From positions 1,426,001-1,490,000 of the forward strand of contig JAETXT010000004.1 of the NCBI GenBank assembly GCA_019188255.1: a stretch of 64,000 nt of DNA, written 5' to 3'. The stretch comes from Verticillium longisporum (Eukaryota > Ascomycota > Sordariomycetes > Glomerellales > Plectosphaerellaceae). Positions 34,175 through 47,105 of this stretch are shown piece by piece (the stretch's first letter is position 1; every line of letters starts with the position of its first letter). The notes under the pieces are model-generated. The model saw only the letters and a program-made list of their open reading frames with translations, was not told the DNA's origin and made no database searches. Both the position numbers and the translations under genes were made by a program.

Positions 34175-36287
34175 TCAACACACCATATTAAACCTCGTCC
34201 TCACTTGGCCCCAGCTCGGAAGCTCCCACTCGTTCATAGCCATCTTCACGTCGGAGCTAGCCACCTCTACACACAGTCCTCTCACTTGTTGCGCATCAGC
34301 CACAGTGCCATCGTGCCCGACGATCCGGAACTGGAGATTGTCCTGGAGGTACTTTGTCACCTCAGCTTGGTCAAGCTGTCCCAGGAACCCCTGATCGATC
34401 GCCCGGAGCAAGGCTTTGGTCAATGGCACCGTGCCTGAAATGTGATTTCCGCTTCCCATGCGTGGCATAGCGAAGACACCCATTGTTCCAACCAGATTCG
34501 ACGACGCTTTCCAGGAGACCACGTCCTGAGGGACTGAACCAAGGAAGAAGAGGACGGAGAAAGATCCGTTCAACGCCCCATTGATGACGCGAACGTTGGC
34601 AAGCCATTCGGTGTACGCTCCCCGTTCCAGCTCAAGTGGGGGCACGCGTGGCTCTGCTTGAGGGGACAGATCCGGGATACGATTCTTGATAGCGTTGGTG
34701 ACTTTCGCATGCCATTGGAGCCAGTTTGTACCTCTTTCTGGAAAAATATCCCGATCCGTGCTCTTCTGTTTTCGGGCCAACATTGAGGGACTGGACGAGC
34801 CGTATAGGCGGTTTATGGCCAAGCTCACACGGGCTCTGTCGTCCATATCCACCCCTGAGAGCCCTGCCGTGCCGAGACTCGATGTTTCGGCGTAGGTGTA
34901 CCCAAAGTCTTGGGTGTATCGTGCCATGTCCGAGGTCCAGAATTGACCATCGACGTTGGCCAGGAATGGCGTGAGGCTGGACGAGCTATTCTGCATCAAG
35001 CCTCGTGCCATGGTGTAAGTTGGGACTGTAGTGTTCTGCTCCGTCACCCACGATCGTGGATTCAATACTTGCCACAAGGCAAAAATCCGATCCACCATGG
35101 TGTGATGGAGAAAAAAACGGGATCAAAGGCCGAGTATTGAAGGTAGAACAAGTGACCCCCATGCCCAACCTCGATATGTATCTCGTCATGTAAGGACTCG
35201 AGCGAGTCATATTGCGACGAGTCGGTCCATTCACCCCAGCGTTTATTGCTGAATGGACCGTAGTCGCGATAGTTGGAGAAGAGGTTGAAGAGCCGTTCTT
35301 GCAAGTTTGGTAGCGCGCGATCAACGGCCTGCGCAGACTGAGTGTTATTCGAGGTGTTTCCTACGGGGATCTTTTCGTCTCAGTCCATTGGGGAAACTAG
35401 AAGATTTGTCAGAGCTTCTGGTCTTTCTAGGAAACCCCCAATTGCTTACATCCCCCAGCCAAAGACCTCAGGGTCCAGGGGTCGAAATTGGTAGCTGAAG
35501 AGGGGATTGGCGATTAGTTGTTCGCCGTTGGGGCCGTATACAGACAGAGCTTCTCGTCGGAACTCGGGTATATAAGCACTTTCACCAGGATCTGGGGTTA
35601 CAGCCCAATCCCAGTACGGAATGCGAAAGTCTGATGCTGCCGCTTGGTATGCTGCTCTCTCGATAGGGTCCCTGAACCATGATGCAATCAGTTGAACGAG
35701 ATGGAAGAGAACTTGCTGTTCGCTGATTAGCAAAGATTCGCATCATGTGCCACATCATATCACAACAGGTTGTCCCGATATACCTCGGGTAACATACTTC
35801 GTACAGGGCTAGATAAGGGCGATGCCAGGTGGGGAAAAGAATAGACATATGCGCGCAGTAGCCGTGACTTGCACCGTCAGTCACGCCCTCGACGCCATTC
35901 CACGGGACGAACGGGACTCCATGAATGCCTGAAGCAACACAGTGGTGAGTTGATGGTACTTTATGAGGGAGCGTGGAAAGACTCACCTGTAATTTGGTAC
36001 CATGAGAGCTCCTCATCCTGGTCGGTGTGCTGCATCATGCTCAGAGCGAGAATGTAGAGATTCCATTTGCGGGAATTCCGTTTCAACTCCCGAATTTCTG
36101 GCCGAATAGGCATGCTGCTATTCACCGCTGGGAGACTGGAAACCACGATTGGCTGTTCATTTTGCCGTTTTACCAGAGGACCTATGTCAAACCCGTAGCC
36201 ATAGGGGCCCAGAATGCCTCTCGAGGCTGGAACAGCCAGGGCAAAAGAACAAAGCGTGGTTACCTGAGTGATAACACGCAGAAGCAT
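34175..36287 (-). CDS. Tyrosinase (type-3 copper oxidase), frameshifted
   Basis: Phenol-oxidising copper enzyme of the fungal tyrosinase family. Minus-strand exons are 36287-35987, 35928-35798, 35715-35450 and 35396-34175, with introns of 58, 82 and 53 nt. The signal-like start is MLLRVITQVTTLCSFALA. The copper-A ligands lie in GIHGVPFVPWNG, YCAH and PTWHRPYLALYE; the Cys two before His in YCAH fits the thioether bridge. Copper-B ligands lie in LHDEIHIEVG and a His-His pair followed by TMVDRIFALWQ. The frame breaks between FDPVFF and the His-His pair at an A7 run (35111-35117), again at G4 35365-35368, and probably at the G run beside the third splice site. With three bases added the coding length is 641 codons. 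The C-terminal part (about 200 residues) resembles the lid region of pro-tyrosinases. Confidence 0.85.
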
Positions 36288-37714
36288 GGCGTTTGAGATT
36301 GAGGAGTCCTCTTTTCTGGTCAAGGTTGAAAGGAAGTGGCTGGATAGCGCATGTGATGCCCAGGGTAGGGCCAGGGAGCTTTTGAGCTGTCGCAACCCTG
36401 AGTCAGATGAAGGCTAAGTCTGTGCAGAATTCGACGCAGATTAATAACCTTGGGACGCAGAAAATGCCGTGCTGTATCGCGTCGATGCCGTGGTCTTATC
36501 CAGGCACGCGGCGGCTGCGTGCTCAATGTACCAAGCCGTTCAGGGGTAGGGGGTGACGGCGGCCAGTCGTCTGCAGAATGAGAACGGATCGTAAGACACA
36601 AGATCCAAGATACTCAAAACTTGATCTGTTTCTGAAGGGAAAGTCGAAGGGTCAAATATCACGAAGAGCTGTCACGCTTGCCCTTGCCGGTGTATCGGTG
36701 TTTACAGTTGAAAACCCGGGCGGCCTCTGACGATGGAGGCGGTGACGCGCGTCTGCTCCGAGATCTGGCCGGATGCGCGAAGTAGAAGAATGAATGTAGA
36801 TCATGGGAGGAGGAAGGACCCCAGGCGAGAATGATGAGGAGGTGGAAGGTATGTTCCGAGAGCACTTGCTTCATTGGGGGGGTTCTTTCCCCCGAATGTC
36901 GCCAGCCTCACCGTTGCTCCTGTGCAAACAGAAATCAGGGAAGTCTCAGTCAGATCTCCGACTATCAGCAGGTCAAGCGCATCCCTCTAGGTGACTGTTG
37001 ATAACCGGAGAAAGAAGTCTTCGCGAACCTTTTGCCGTTGTCCCTGATTTGTACCCTCCCCAGTTTGTCGAACGCTTTGCAATATCGATACCCCATGTTC
37101 ACCACCTCAGTCGACTTTCACGAGAGCCTTACCAGAGCCAGGGCATAGAGATACAAATCATCAACTTTGGGTTCCCTTGCTACTTGATGACCATTCTACC
37201 TATCGCTGCGAGCACTTGCCTGCGTTGGCTTTGTGTGCCAGAGGCAAATGGTTACGCAGCTGTTCTATCATCCACGCACGCAGATAAGCCCATTTGGATT
37301 ATTTCCAACCACTAACACAAAGACCTTGAGGAAGTGTCTCATCAATCCATGTTCGGTAACCTACAGATCTCGCGTCGCGCTTTGCACCCAACCACGCTTC
37401 ATGCTGAGAGGTCAAGTCTTGCCTACACGGCTACCTGCGTCCTGATATGCAATAAATCTGCACTGCCTCTGCCTCTCCACATCGGTACACTGGTAGCACA
37501 AGATGGTTCATCAAGCCATTTATCGTCCTCTTACCTCTGAGATTTGCGTCAGAGTTGGTCTGTCCAGGTAGTCTGACCACACATAGATTTGAGCATTGCA
37601 GCCCAGCAAAACAGGTAGTACAGCGAGACACAGTAGTAAGCGGCTTTCTTTCCATTCCGTTGTCGTGAAAAAAGATATCTTGATACACAGTCAAAAGTCA
37701 TGCAAACCCCAATG
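36288..37714. other. Intergenic region, tyrosinase promoter and RPA2 3' side
   Basis: 1.43 kb with only short frames lacking motifs. No gene or RNA is supported. Confidence 0.5.
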
Positions 37715-40700
37715 TTACGCCTTGCCCAAAACGCCATCCAATGCCTTCATCGGTTTCAGCGCCCCCTTCCTCGGCGCATCCCGTTGGTCCACGCGGTACT
37801 TGAGCTTGACGCCCATGGCCGCCAGCTCGACGTCGAGGTACTTGAGCGCGCCTGGCAGAACCACAACGGTCGTGTTGTCGCCGCCTACCCATTGGGTGCC
37901 CTGGCCGTCCTCCCAGATCTCGCCTTCGATGCTGTCGCCCTCAAGGTCGGTCTCGTCGAGCCGCTTGGCGCAGCTGCGACACCGCACCGTGCTGATCTGC
38001 TTCTTCTTACCGACGAACGGTGACACGGTTGGCTGCACCGAGAGGAACGAGCCACACGACCGACAAATCCAGGACTTGGTGTAATCCGAGCAGTTGAGCA
38101 GACGGTCCTGCAGGAGGAACGCTGTGCCGTGCGCCAGCAGGGCGTCGCGCTCCATCTCACCGACACGGATACCACCACCCTTCTTCCTGCCCTTGATAGG
38201 CTGGCCGGTGGTCGGCACCACGGGACCCGTCGTTCGCACCTGGTACTTGTCGTTCACCATGTGACGTAGTCGCTGGTAGTACACGACACCAATGTAAATG
38301 TCGGCCGAAAGCTCCTCTCCTGTGATGCCCGAGTACATGGGCTCGTTTCCGTGGTAGTTGTAGCCCGCCTTCATCAGCTGATGCCCAAAGTAGTCGGCCG
38401 CCGTGTTCTCCTCGTTAAACTTGAACGGCGTCGAGTCCTGTGCCAGACCGTGTAGCGCACCCGCCTTACCCGCAAGCGACTCCACGAACATGCCGATAGT
38501 CATGCGCGAGGGAAAGCGTGCGGGTTGATAATGGTGTCAGGCTGCATGCCAGATTCAGTGAAGGGCATGTCGGTGGCAGGCCACTTTTGCGAGGCGACAC
38601 CCTTTTGTCCGTGACGAGAAGAGAACTTGTCACCGATGACGGGGGCACGAGGCACGCGAAGCCTGATCGATACAGTCTGCGCCGCCTCATTGCCATTCTC
38701 CCTGCCGATGATGCGCACCTCCTCAATGAAGGCCTGTTCCGACTCCTTGTACTTCTCGTATTGCGTCTGGCCGTCGAGGTTGGTCAGATTGCCGTTGAAG
38801 TCTGCCGTGACGGTGTGATAGGCGCAAAGAATGTCTCCTTCCTGAACCATGCGGCCGACGTACGGAAGACCGTCTTCGTCGAGCATACTGCGGTACTCGC
38901 CCTTGACGAAGCTGTTGGGAGCGAAACCGAACAGCTTGGTGACTTGCTTGGCGGTACGACTTCTCGAGTCATCCTTGAGTGAGACCTTTTTCACCTTGTA
39001 GATTGTACCGTGTCCGAATCCGCGCTCGTGTGAAGACTTGTTCAGGATCATGGCGTCGTCCATGTCGTAACCGGTGTACGAAATGACGGCAACAACCGAG
39101 TTCATTCCGTTGGGGAAATTGTCAAAACCGTACTCGTTATGCAGTGGCGACCTGACAACAGGCGTCTGTCCGGTCTGGATGCGGTAGAGCTTGTTGTCGG
39201 TTCGGTGTGCCAGCGCCGTCGCCGGTGTGCCCATCGTCTGCTTGCCCATCTGGCACTGGTACATGTTTCGGGGAGATTGGTTAAAGTCGGAGAAGGGTGT
39301 CATGTTGGCCAGGATGGACAGCATATTGGTAGGGTCAAATTCGACGTGCGTGGACTCGCCGGAGATGATCTCGTTTTCCACGACGGCGATGGACATGTAC
39401 GGCTGCTCGTGGGGGCCGACATAATCTTGCTTCTGGAGAGGGAGGTATTTGACAGGCCTGACCATGCGGGCCGCCTTGGATGCAATGTACAGGCCGGGGT
39501 AGGAGCCTCCGTTGGAAGGAGGCACGTAGCCAATCTCGAGCTCCAAGGGCACGCCGTGTGTACCCTCGACCTTCCAGTACCGCAGCGTGTCGGCGATGCG
39601 AATAGACTCCTGGGGCGTGGAGAAGCCCAGCACGCGACCGTCGAGCATGACAACGACACTCTCGTCGGTGGCGGCACTGGACGTGCTCACGGCTCCCATT
39701 TCTGCTACCAAGGCAGGTAGAGTCGATGTGTCAACGGGGTCCGTCATGATTCTACACTTGTGGGCAAGATGATTCAGCAGACCGCAAGGCGAACCATCGG
39801 GGGTGTGCACTGGGCACAAGAAACTCCAGGATTCGGGCAGAAGCTTTCGGACAGTTGTGGTCTTGAGTTCCGCGAAGAAAGCACCACGATGAATCATCCG
39901 GAAGTGACTGATGAAACGAAGGAAGTTGAGCTTCTCAGCCACAACGGTGTAGCCGGCGGTCTGCTGGAGATCGAGACCAGACGGGCTGGTGAGGTTTCCG
40001 GTCGACATGAAGTATTCGAGACCAGAGCCGAGGCTCTCGTTCGCGAGCCGGAAGATCGTGGCAGGGAAATCCTTTTGGAAATCCTGAGAAGTGAACGTCT
40101 TGGCGGGGAATTTCCTGTGGTAATCACGCAGCGATGCGCGGACAGCCGTGGAGAGGAATTCATCGAGACGCTCCTTCAAGATCATGCCGTAGAGGAAGCC
40201 GCCGAGAAGAACCTCCTGGTTCTGGATAGCATCAGGGTTGTCCACCGAGCACTCGCCAGCAACAAGGGCATACAGCTTGCGGATCATGAACAGCAGCATC
40301 TTGAACTTGTCGCTGTCTTGTTGTTCCGTGACGTCGACATTTCCTAGGTGTACGAGCACGATCCTCTTCAAGAACTCGGTACCAACATCGTAGTGGGACA
40401 TGGTATCGGGAACGCCCAAGACAACGCGGAACTTTTCGCCAAGATACGCTCGAGTCTCCGTCTTTGTGTAGAGGCCGTAGCTGGTGTAGGTACGCAACAA
40501 GAGCTCGACGCGGTCGGTCAAGAATGTGTTCTGGGCAGACTTGGAGCCCTTGGACCCAATCAAACCCTCAAAGATTTCGCGGTCGTTCGTCTCGACGAGG
40601 GCCTTGAGGATCATCATGACCGGAACGAGGTATTCGTTTTTCCTCCAGGAAAAGCGGAAGGTCATGTTTCCATCGGTAAGATAGTGCAGGACGTTTGTTT

Positions 40701-41474
40701 GAGAAGTTTCGTCGGGCCTAACTGAGCGAAGAATGATGCCGTGAGGGCTGTAGCCGGCGCCACGGTTGGCGAAGCTGGGTCGGTAGATGGCCATTGGGAA
40801 GTTTCGTCGGTTGACCTGGAGCAGTCGAATGATTTTCTCGATACCGTTGACGATGAAGTAGCCGCCCAGTTCTTCGGACTCTTCCTTCCTCTTCACCAGC
40901 AGATCGGGCGAGTTGCCCTCGAGATGACACCGGTTTGACTGTGCGAGGGTGAGTTGGTGCGCCCTGGAGAAAGAGAGAGCGTAGAATTCGTGATTTGGCT
41001 TACCTTGACCATGATGGGCATCTGCCCCAGATCGCGGGTGAACTCCTTGGCATCGCCATCATTGATGCGGAACTCGAAGGTGGCGGAGAGCTTGCCACGA
41101 TAGGTGACGTGCCGTTCTCTGCACTCGGCAGGGAAGATCTCCCGGGTTTTGGCGTACTTGTTGGAAGGCGGCAGTTGTGACTTTTGAAGGGTAAGACCCT
41201 TGTAGCGAATGGTCAATTTATTCCTTTGACCTTGGGGCGTTCGATCGTCGCCGTCGAGGAATGTCTTGGTGCCAATGTCGGCCAGGCCGTGATCGAGCAA
41301 ACTCGGCTTGCCATCGTTGCGGAACAGGGCATTGAAGGACTCGATGTGTGGGCTCACGGCTGCCTGGAGCGCAGGGTAGGCAGTGTGATCCTTGGGAGGG
41401 TTTTTGAAAAGATTTTCTCGCCGCAGCGTATTGTATTCATGGTCCCATTTCGTGTTGGTGGCGGAGGGAGCCAT
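37715..41474 (-). CDS. RPA2: RNA polymerase I second-largest subunit (one frameshift)
   Basis: Beta-type subunit (A135) of RNA polymerase I, which transcribes rDNA in the nucleolus. Exon 1 is 41474-41004 and exon 2 is 40938-37715, with a 65-nt intron. Family blocks run in order: EFTRDLGQMPIMVK, ELGGYFIVNGIEKIIRLLQ, RRNFPMAIYRPSF, LCPVHTPDGSPCGLLNHL, GYDMDDAMILNKSS with the catalytic aspartates, GDKFSSRHGQKGV, KAGYNYHGNEP, and a C-terminal zinc site (CRSCGSF and CRSCAKRL). The frame breaks after NPHAFP: a run of three G (38510-38512, plus strand) where four are needed. The clamp part (MTIGMFVESLAGKAG) follows in the next frame. With one base added the length is 1231 residues, the normal size. 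RRN3, its initiation factor, is at the left end of the window. Confidence 0.95.
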
Positions 41475-44427
41475 GGTGCCTGATTCGAGTCGGGGGGATG
41501 GTAGGAAGGCGGGCAGATGGTGAAGAAAGGTGGCGCAAAGTCTCTAAACAGCGCCCCAAGTTGGCATTGAGTGCATGCACGGATGCTGTCGTCGCAGTTG
41601 GGCAGCGCGATCAGCAAGTCGTGAGCCAAAAGCCTTGCTTGGTGGGTGTCTAGACGGATGCTCGAATGGCGACCAGTCGATTGCACGATGAAATCAAATC
41701 GGCTCGGGAGCTCTCTACGATAAGACACTGGAAAAAAAAATTGATGGCGGGGAGTGATTCTACCAAATGGTTGGACGGATAAGAGACGGGAAGCTGTCGA
41801 TGGCCCCACTGGGAATGCTCTGATAACGATAGACCCGCTGCCGCCTGTAACATGCCGTACATTGGTACCATTTCCGGCAGGCTGGACCTCTGACAGGTTT
41901 TTGAAGTGGACGGAGCATCCACCTGCCTAATCCCATGCTTATACAGCCGTCTTTATCCTCGAGCATGAAAGGCACATCGAACAGTAGAAGACATTCGAAT
42001 GATGGGCCTGTAACACTCATTTGAACGCAGCTTGGACACACCATACCGCATGCATGTTATATTGGTTTACCACGGCCTTGGCCATCGAGATTCGACCGTC
42101 ATGGGTGCCAAGAGGCAATGTTGTGCACGCACTTAATATATAGTCTTCATCTCATGGTGTCTAACATTGGTGGGTAGGAGCTTGGATCTGGAGATCTGTG
42201 TCATTGACTTCTTGTCTCACAGGAGACCAAAAGGGACCGTTATTGCTTGCAGGTCCAAACACACATGAACTCCCGTTGCGCCCGTTCTCATGTTTCGAGT
42301 TGACGTGTTGGCCCATCGCAGCAAGTTCGCCGTCGCTGAAGTGATGAAGCTGTCGGCCGACTCGGTGGCTGGTTTGGTCGCATACCCGGTCCGCCCCATC
42401 TAGACATCCCACCATAGGTAGTTGAGGCCACGCGCACTAACGCCGCCCATTGCCGACCAGGACGAAAGCAGTGAGGCACGCTGCGTGACCTGCAGCCCGA
42501 CCCCAACCGGCCGACACAAACACACGCGCGCGCTCGCTCACACACACATACACACCCACACCCACACGCAACCATTTTGGTTGCCAGCCTGCTGCGCAAG
42601 CCCCCTCGCAGGCTGCGACTCCTGGTATTCACTGTACCTCTCTGCCTCAGTGCCTCAGCACGAAGTCACCTCGACGTATCATATTCATGTTGAGGCGCCC
42701 TGCAGACAAGTGGAAAGACAGGGTAGGGTGGCACCCTTACTACCTCACATTGTTATGTGCCTATGTACCAAGGTACCTGGCAAGGCTACACCTTATGCTG
42801 GCGGCTCATCTGGGGCCTGAGGCCTCGGGCCTTGGCCTCTGTAGAAGCCGGCCGGCCTCTTGACGGTTCCTGACGGCCCAGTACAAAGACCGTCAATAAA
42901 CAGTGGGTGGCCTCTTGACCCCGCGACTCAACTCGATTTTGTCACGTAGAGGGGGAGGAAGGCCGTTCTGGGCGCGTATGAATGTATGTTGGTGAAGCTA
43001 GCCGCTCTAACCATCACGGGGCCAGACCACAAAGAAGTCGTGTAAAGCGTACCTAGAAGCCTGGTCAAGGACGTCACTGGAACAAGCGCTGTCTCCATTT
43101 ATTACTCCGTTCTCCTGCCCGTCCCGCCTCGGGCCGTGGGGTCCAGGAGCCGTTCACTACCTACTAATAAACCATACCCGTGAAGCCAGGCTAGGCGCGT
43201 TAGCTACTATGGTCAGTCCTACTTAGGTACCTTACCCAAGCAGCCCAAGCTACCTAGGCACCACACCTACCCACCCACCCACCTCGCCTTATTACCTTAC
43301 CTTGCCTTGCCTTACCTGACCTCAACCTCCACCGTCAAAAGCTTACCCATCTCCTCATCACACTCTCGGACAGCATTCCTCAGGAGCTTGCTAGGCCTCC
43401 ATCCCCCGCAAATACTCGACGACGTACAGACATTTTTGAGTGACCACTGCCTGCCGCGGCCCGACCATCGTCCTCAAATTGCCTGTCACTCCATCGTTGA
43501 GCACTGATCACCACATTGTGCGCACCGCCGGACACTGGGCACTGACGTGGTGGCCCCAGCACGAACACTTGAGTCGAGCGTTGATTGCCATCATCGCATC
43601 TCCTCGCACAGCGCACACCTACAAGCCTTCGAAAGGGCGTACCCGGGGACTTGCGCTGCTCGGCTTCTCGAGCGCTTCGGTCTGATCGTGACCCTGATTC
43701 TGATTCTGCTCCTGCTCCTGCATCTGCATCTGCCTTACCGTTGCTTGCTGCTCCACATCTCATCGGCAGGAGGACACGAATGAGACCCTGGTCATCACCG
43801 CTACAGGGCGTCCGTCAGACTGCAAGGCTTTGAGCAGTCGCGTCGCATTACTGCCAAACCTGCCTCCGGCCTCTGCGATTGCCTCTACGTCCCGCTTGAC
43901 CACCTACCGTCATTACATCGACACGGCCCAGCACAACTTGTGCTTCCTCTGTGGCTCCTGGTTCCTGTGCAGCTTGGCCCATACGTTCGGTTCGTTGCGG
44001 GTGGGGGCTTCGTGCGTCTTCATCTGAGCGTCACCTTGACTTCTAATCTACCCGCTGCCACCGATTCAACTCCGTCACTTGCAACTGCGCCAGGCGCGAA
44101 CCAACACTCTCCACCTCTCACACGACCAAAATTTGCACCCCTCCGGAGCCATTTCGTGCAGGCTACGACCGCTGATCGGCTGTGACGGTCATACAGAGAT
44201 ACTCACTCCTTGCTGCCTACTTACTCCATCAACATCGACGTAGGCTTGCTCTGCGCGGAGAGCCTTCCGATCTTCACCTTAATACCCCACCCCCGCCGCC
44301 CCTCCCTTCACCGTCTATCCTGGTTGCGCCGAGCATCACGCGGCACCCGATACAGCAGCCTCGCCATTCTGTCTCGTGCCTCTTTGACCTCGTTACCCTC
44401 TTCTTTGCGGGCACAATCTTCATTACA
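41475..44427. other. Gene-poor 3-kb region between RPA2 and ARL8
   Basis: No gene model is supported on either strand. Contents: a CA/CG-rich microsatellite at about 42513-42572; repeated TAGGTA/TACCTA-like hexamers and CCTAGG palindromes at about 43180-43320; and a C/T-rich leader toward ARL8. Divergent promoters of RPA2 and ARL8 must lie at its two ends. Confidence 0.55.
42513..42572 (+). repeat. CA-rich microsatellite
   Basis: Imperfect run of CA repeats interrupted by CG and CCA units, about 60 bases, in non-coding sequence. Confidence 0.85.
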
Positions 44428-45247
44428 ATGGCGGGCTTGTTCCGAAGGATGTATGATTGGTTGCTCAGGACGTTTTGGTGCGTGGATTATTCCTTCCTGG
44501 AGCGTCTGTCGCGGCCAGCAACGCGCAATCTCGGTATTCGCTGACCAGCTATGCAGGGCAACGGAAATGGATGTGACCATGATCGGACTGCAAGCGGCAG
44601 GCAAGACGTCTCTGCTGCGTGTCCTAGCTGTGAGTATATTTCGCGAGATACCTTTGCCGCACCTGTTTCTTGCTAACGCGCCTTGGTCAGGGCGGCGAAT
44701 TCACGATCGAGTAGGCACCCCCCCGTCTGCTCTTTGCGATCTCTCAACCCTTAGCAAACCCGAAGCCGCCGATGCAGCCCCCCATTCGGTTGGCGGTCCT
44801 GGACAGCGATGAACTCGGCTAACTGTCAACTTGTGTAGCTCGATCCCGACGGTCGGATTCAATATGAAGCGTGTGCAACGAGGACACGTCACACTCAAAT
44901 GCTGGGATATTGGTGGACAACCCCGTTTTCGGACCATGTGGGAGAGGTACTGCCGAGGAGTGAACGCCATCGTTTTCATCGTCGACATTGCCGATGTAGA
45001 TCTGCTTCAGCAGGCCCGGGACGAACTCCATGCGCTCATGGAGCAGAACTCGTTGAAGGGCATTCCCCTTCTCGTACTTGGCAACAAATCTGATCTGCCG
45101 AATAAGCTGTCCGTTGATGAGCTCATCGATGCTCTGGACCTCAAGACGATCGGTCACCGCGAAGTCTGCTGTTACGGCATCAGCGCCAAGGAGGAGACAA
45201 ACTTGGATGCTGTCATTCAATGGCTCATGAAGTGGGCCAACAGGTGA
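44428..45247 (+). CDS. ARL8: Arf-like small GTPase, Arl8 type
   Basis: Small GTPase of the Arl8 branch, which controls lysosome or vacuole positioning in other eukaryotes. Exons 44428-44477, 44557-44629, 44691-44710 (20 nt) and 44839-45247 give 183 residues; introns are 79, 61 and 128 nt. The GTP-binding motifs are intact: G1 [11 protein letters not shown], switch I Thr in IPTVGFNM, G3 [11 protein letters not shown]4 GNKSDL and G5 [24 protein letters not shown] is characteristic of Arl8. Position 2 is Ala, not Gly, so no N-myristoylation is expected, as in other Arl8 proteins that use an N-terminal amphipathic helix ([17 protein letters not shown]). The Ala in AAGKT replaces the usual Asn. 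Confidence 0.93.
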
Positions 45248-47105
45248 AGTCACAAGCTGCGTGATGCTTTTTGGGCGATTGGCGGCTGCTGGCAGTGTAG
45301 GAGCTCATTCGCACAGCAGGCTTCAAGCCGGCATGCGTTGGATGCCTGTTCCGGTTCGCTGAGTAGTCTGCCTGGTGTGTAATGGCTCAAGACGTCAGGG
45401 AGACTTGGAGAGTCGGCAAGATTCGCAGTTCATGAAGGACTGCTTACGATTCTTCCGCCATGAACGAAGAGAAGGCCTTCATCTCAACACGATGTACGTT
45501 TGGAAAGACTGTATAACCGCTCAGTCATTGAAGGTTGGGTACAACAGTCTCGGAGGAGGAGAAAGCGTTGCGAAGCCTTTGTCGGAAGAAGAGCGGGGCA
45601 GACTAGGCTCATGGTGTCTCGTCGTTACCGCGAGGTGTTTCATTTTGTCCAGTAAAGGGCAATGCGACATTGCGTCGGGCAGCGAGGTAACACGGCCGAT
45701 TGGAACTGGGCGGCTGACCAGCATACGTTAACGATGGATGACGACGATGATACGAACTTTCCAATTTTTCAGATGAGAAAATATGACCACCATGAGCACA
45801 AGAGTCACCCTATAGCCAGTTCTCGTGTGCGATGGTAAGGTACCTCTAGGTGGGCAATCCTGGTAGCTTTGACGCGCCCCATGAAGTCGGTCGGAGGTGT
45901 GTTGACAGGCTGGGCGCTTCCATGATCAGAAGCGCCAAGCAAGGTGTCCAAATGCTCCTAGCATGGGATGAGCTATGGCGCGCACTGCTGCAGTGCCCGT
46001 TTGATCTCTTTGGGAGAAGACTGGCGGGTTTCCGGCCGGTGTGAGAGGAGGCACAGGGACTGTTGGGGAAAGACAAAGAAAGAAAAATAAAAACAGAAAA
46101 GATCTCGAGACAGGTAGCTCAAACCTCAAATGGGGGACTATACTCACGATTTATCAACAACGCGAGGCCGGCTGCTGCGTGCTCTGTTCAACTTGCCAGC
46201 GCATCGTGCATATGGAGAACCCTCTGAGCGAGCACCGGATTGGTTGCTGCGCGCGCGAGGTACGATGCCGCTGATCACGGCGGCACGACAACTGGCACAT
46301 ACTTGGCGCGACAGGAGGCCAGCCAGGGCCAGAATTGGGCGGATCAGCACATCAGATTGCCGTCTTCCCCCTCTTTGGACAAGTTGCTGACTGGACGAAA
46401 TGGTGGGACCGCTGGCTTTTGTGAGTCGAGTCAACGGTCATTAGTAGAGGAATTGATGGAGCTGATCTGACAGAGAGGCACAGGCGCGGGCGATCCCGAA
46501 ATGCTCACACTCACAGCATGGCGCGTGCCGATGTGCTTCGCGGTAGTGCGCCGTCAGCTGATCTACTGTGCATGCAGAATCTCACATCTACTTTAGAACT
46601 CCATATCATGAGGTTTGATTCATGCTCCAATACCTTTTCTTCAACCACCCACGTACAACCCAGGGTTAGCTCAAGTGATGGAACATGCAATTAGGTATGG
46701 TGCCTACCCACCAGGCGTGCACCTGCCTCGCTCGGCTGTTTAATGGCAGCACGCTCCAATCAGGCTAGGAGGACCCCGCAACCCCACGACCACGGCGTTC
46801 ATGGTCCACCCAAGCCCCTACTGCATAGGAGCTTCGTTGTTGGCCCAGACCTGAGCACGCCCTTCGAGTGCTTGTCTCCGGCGCCTTTAATCAACTCGCC
46901 CTCTCAGCACAGCTCACAGAGGGGGGCTTTTTTGAACGAAACCCCACCCTTTCGAGCCCTCGGATTTAGCTCTGCCATGTCCAGACACTTCTTGGTGTGT
47001 GACAGCCAGTGGGCCATCTTCAGACACTGGACAAGACCACCCCTAACGAGTATCCCATCTTGGTCGACTCGTTGTTCACCTAGCAAGACATCGTTTTCCA
47101 GAGCA
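45248..47105. other. Intergenic region between ARL8 and threonine aldolase
   Basis: 1.86 kb. Short frames only, none with a family motif. A frame continuous with the threonine aldolase extends upstream to 46743 and is discussed with that gene. Confidence 0.5.

Noticed and set aside
42422..42820. 132-codon frame across the CA microsatellite
   Set aside because: It owes its Thr/His repeats to the microsatellite and shows no other coding signal.
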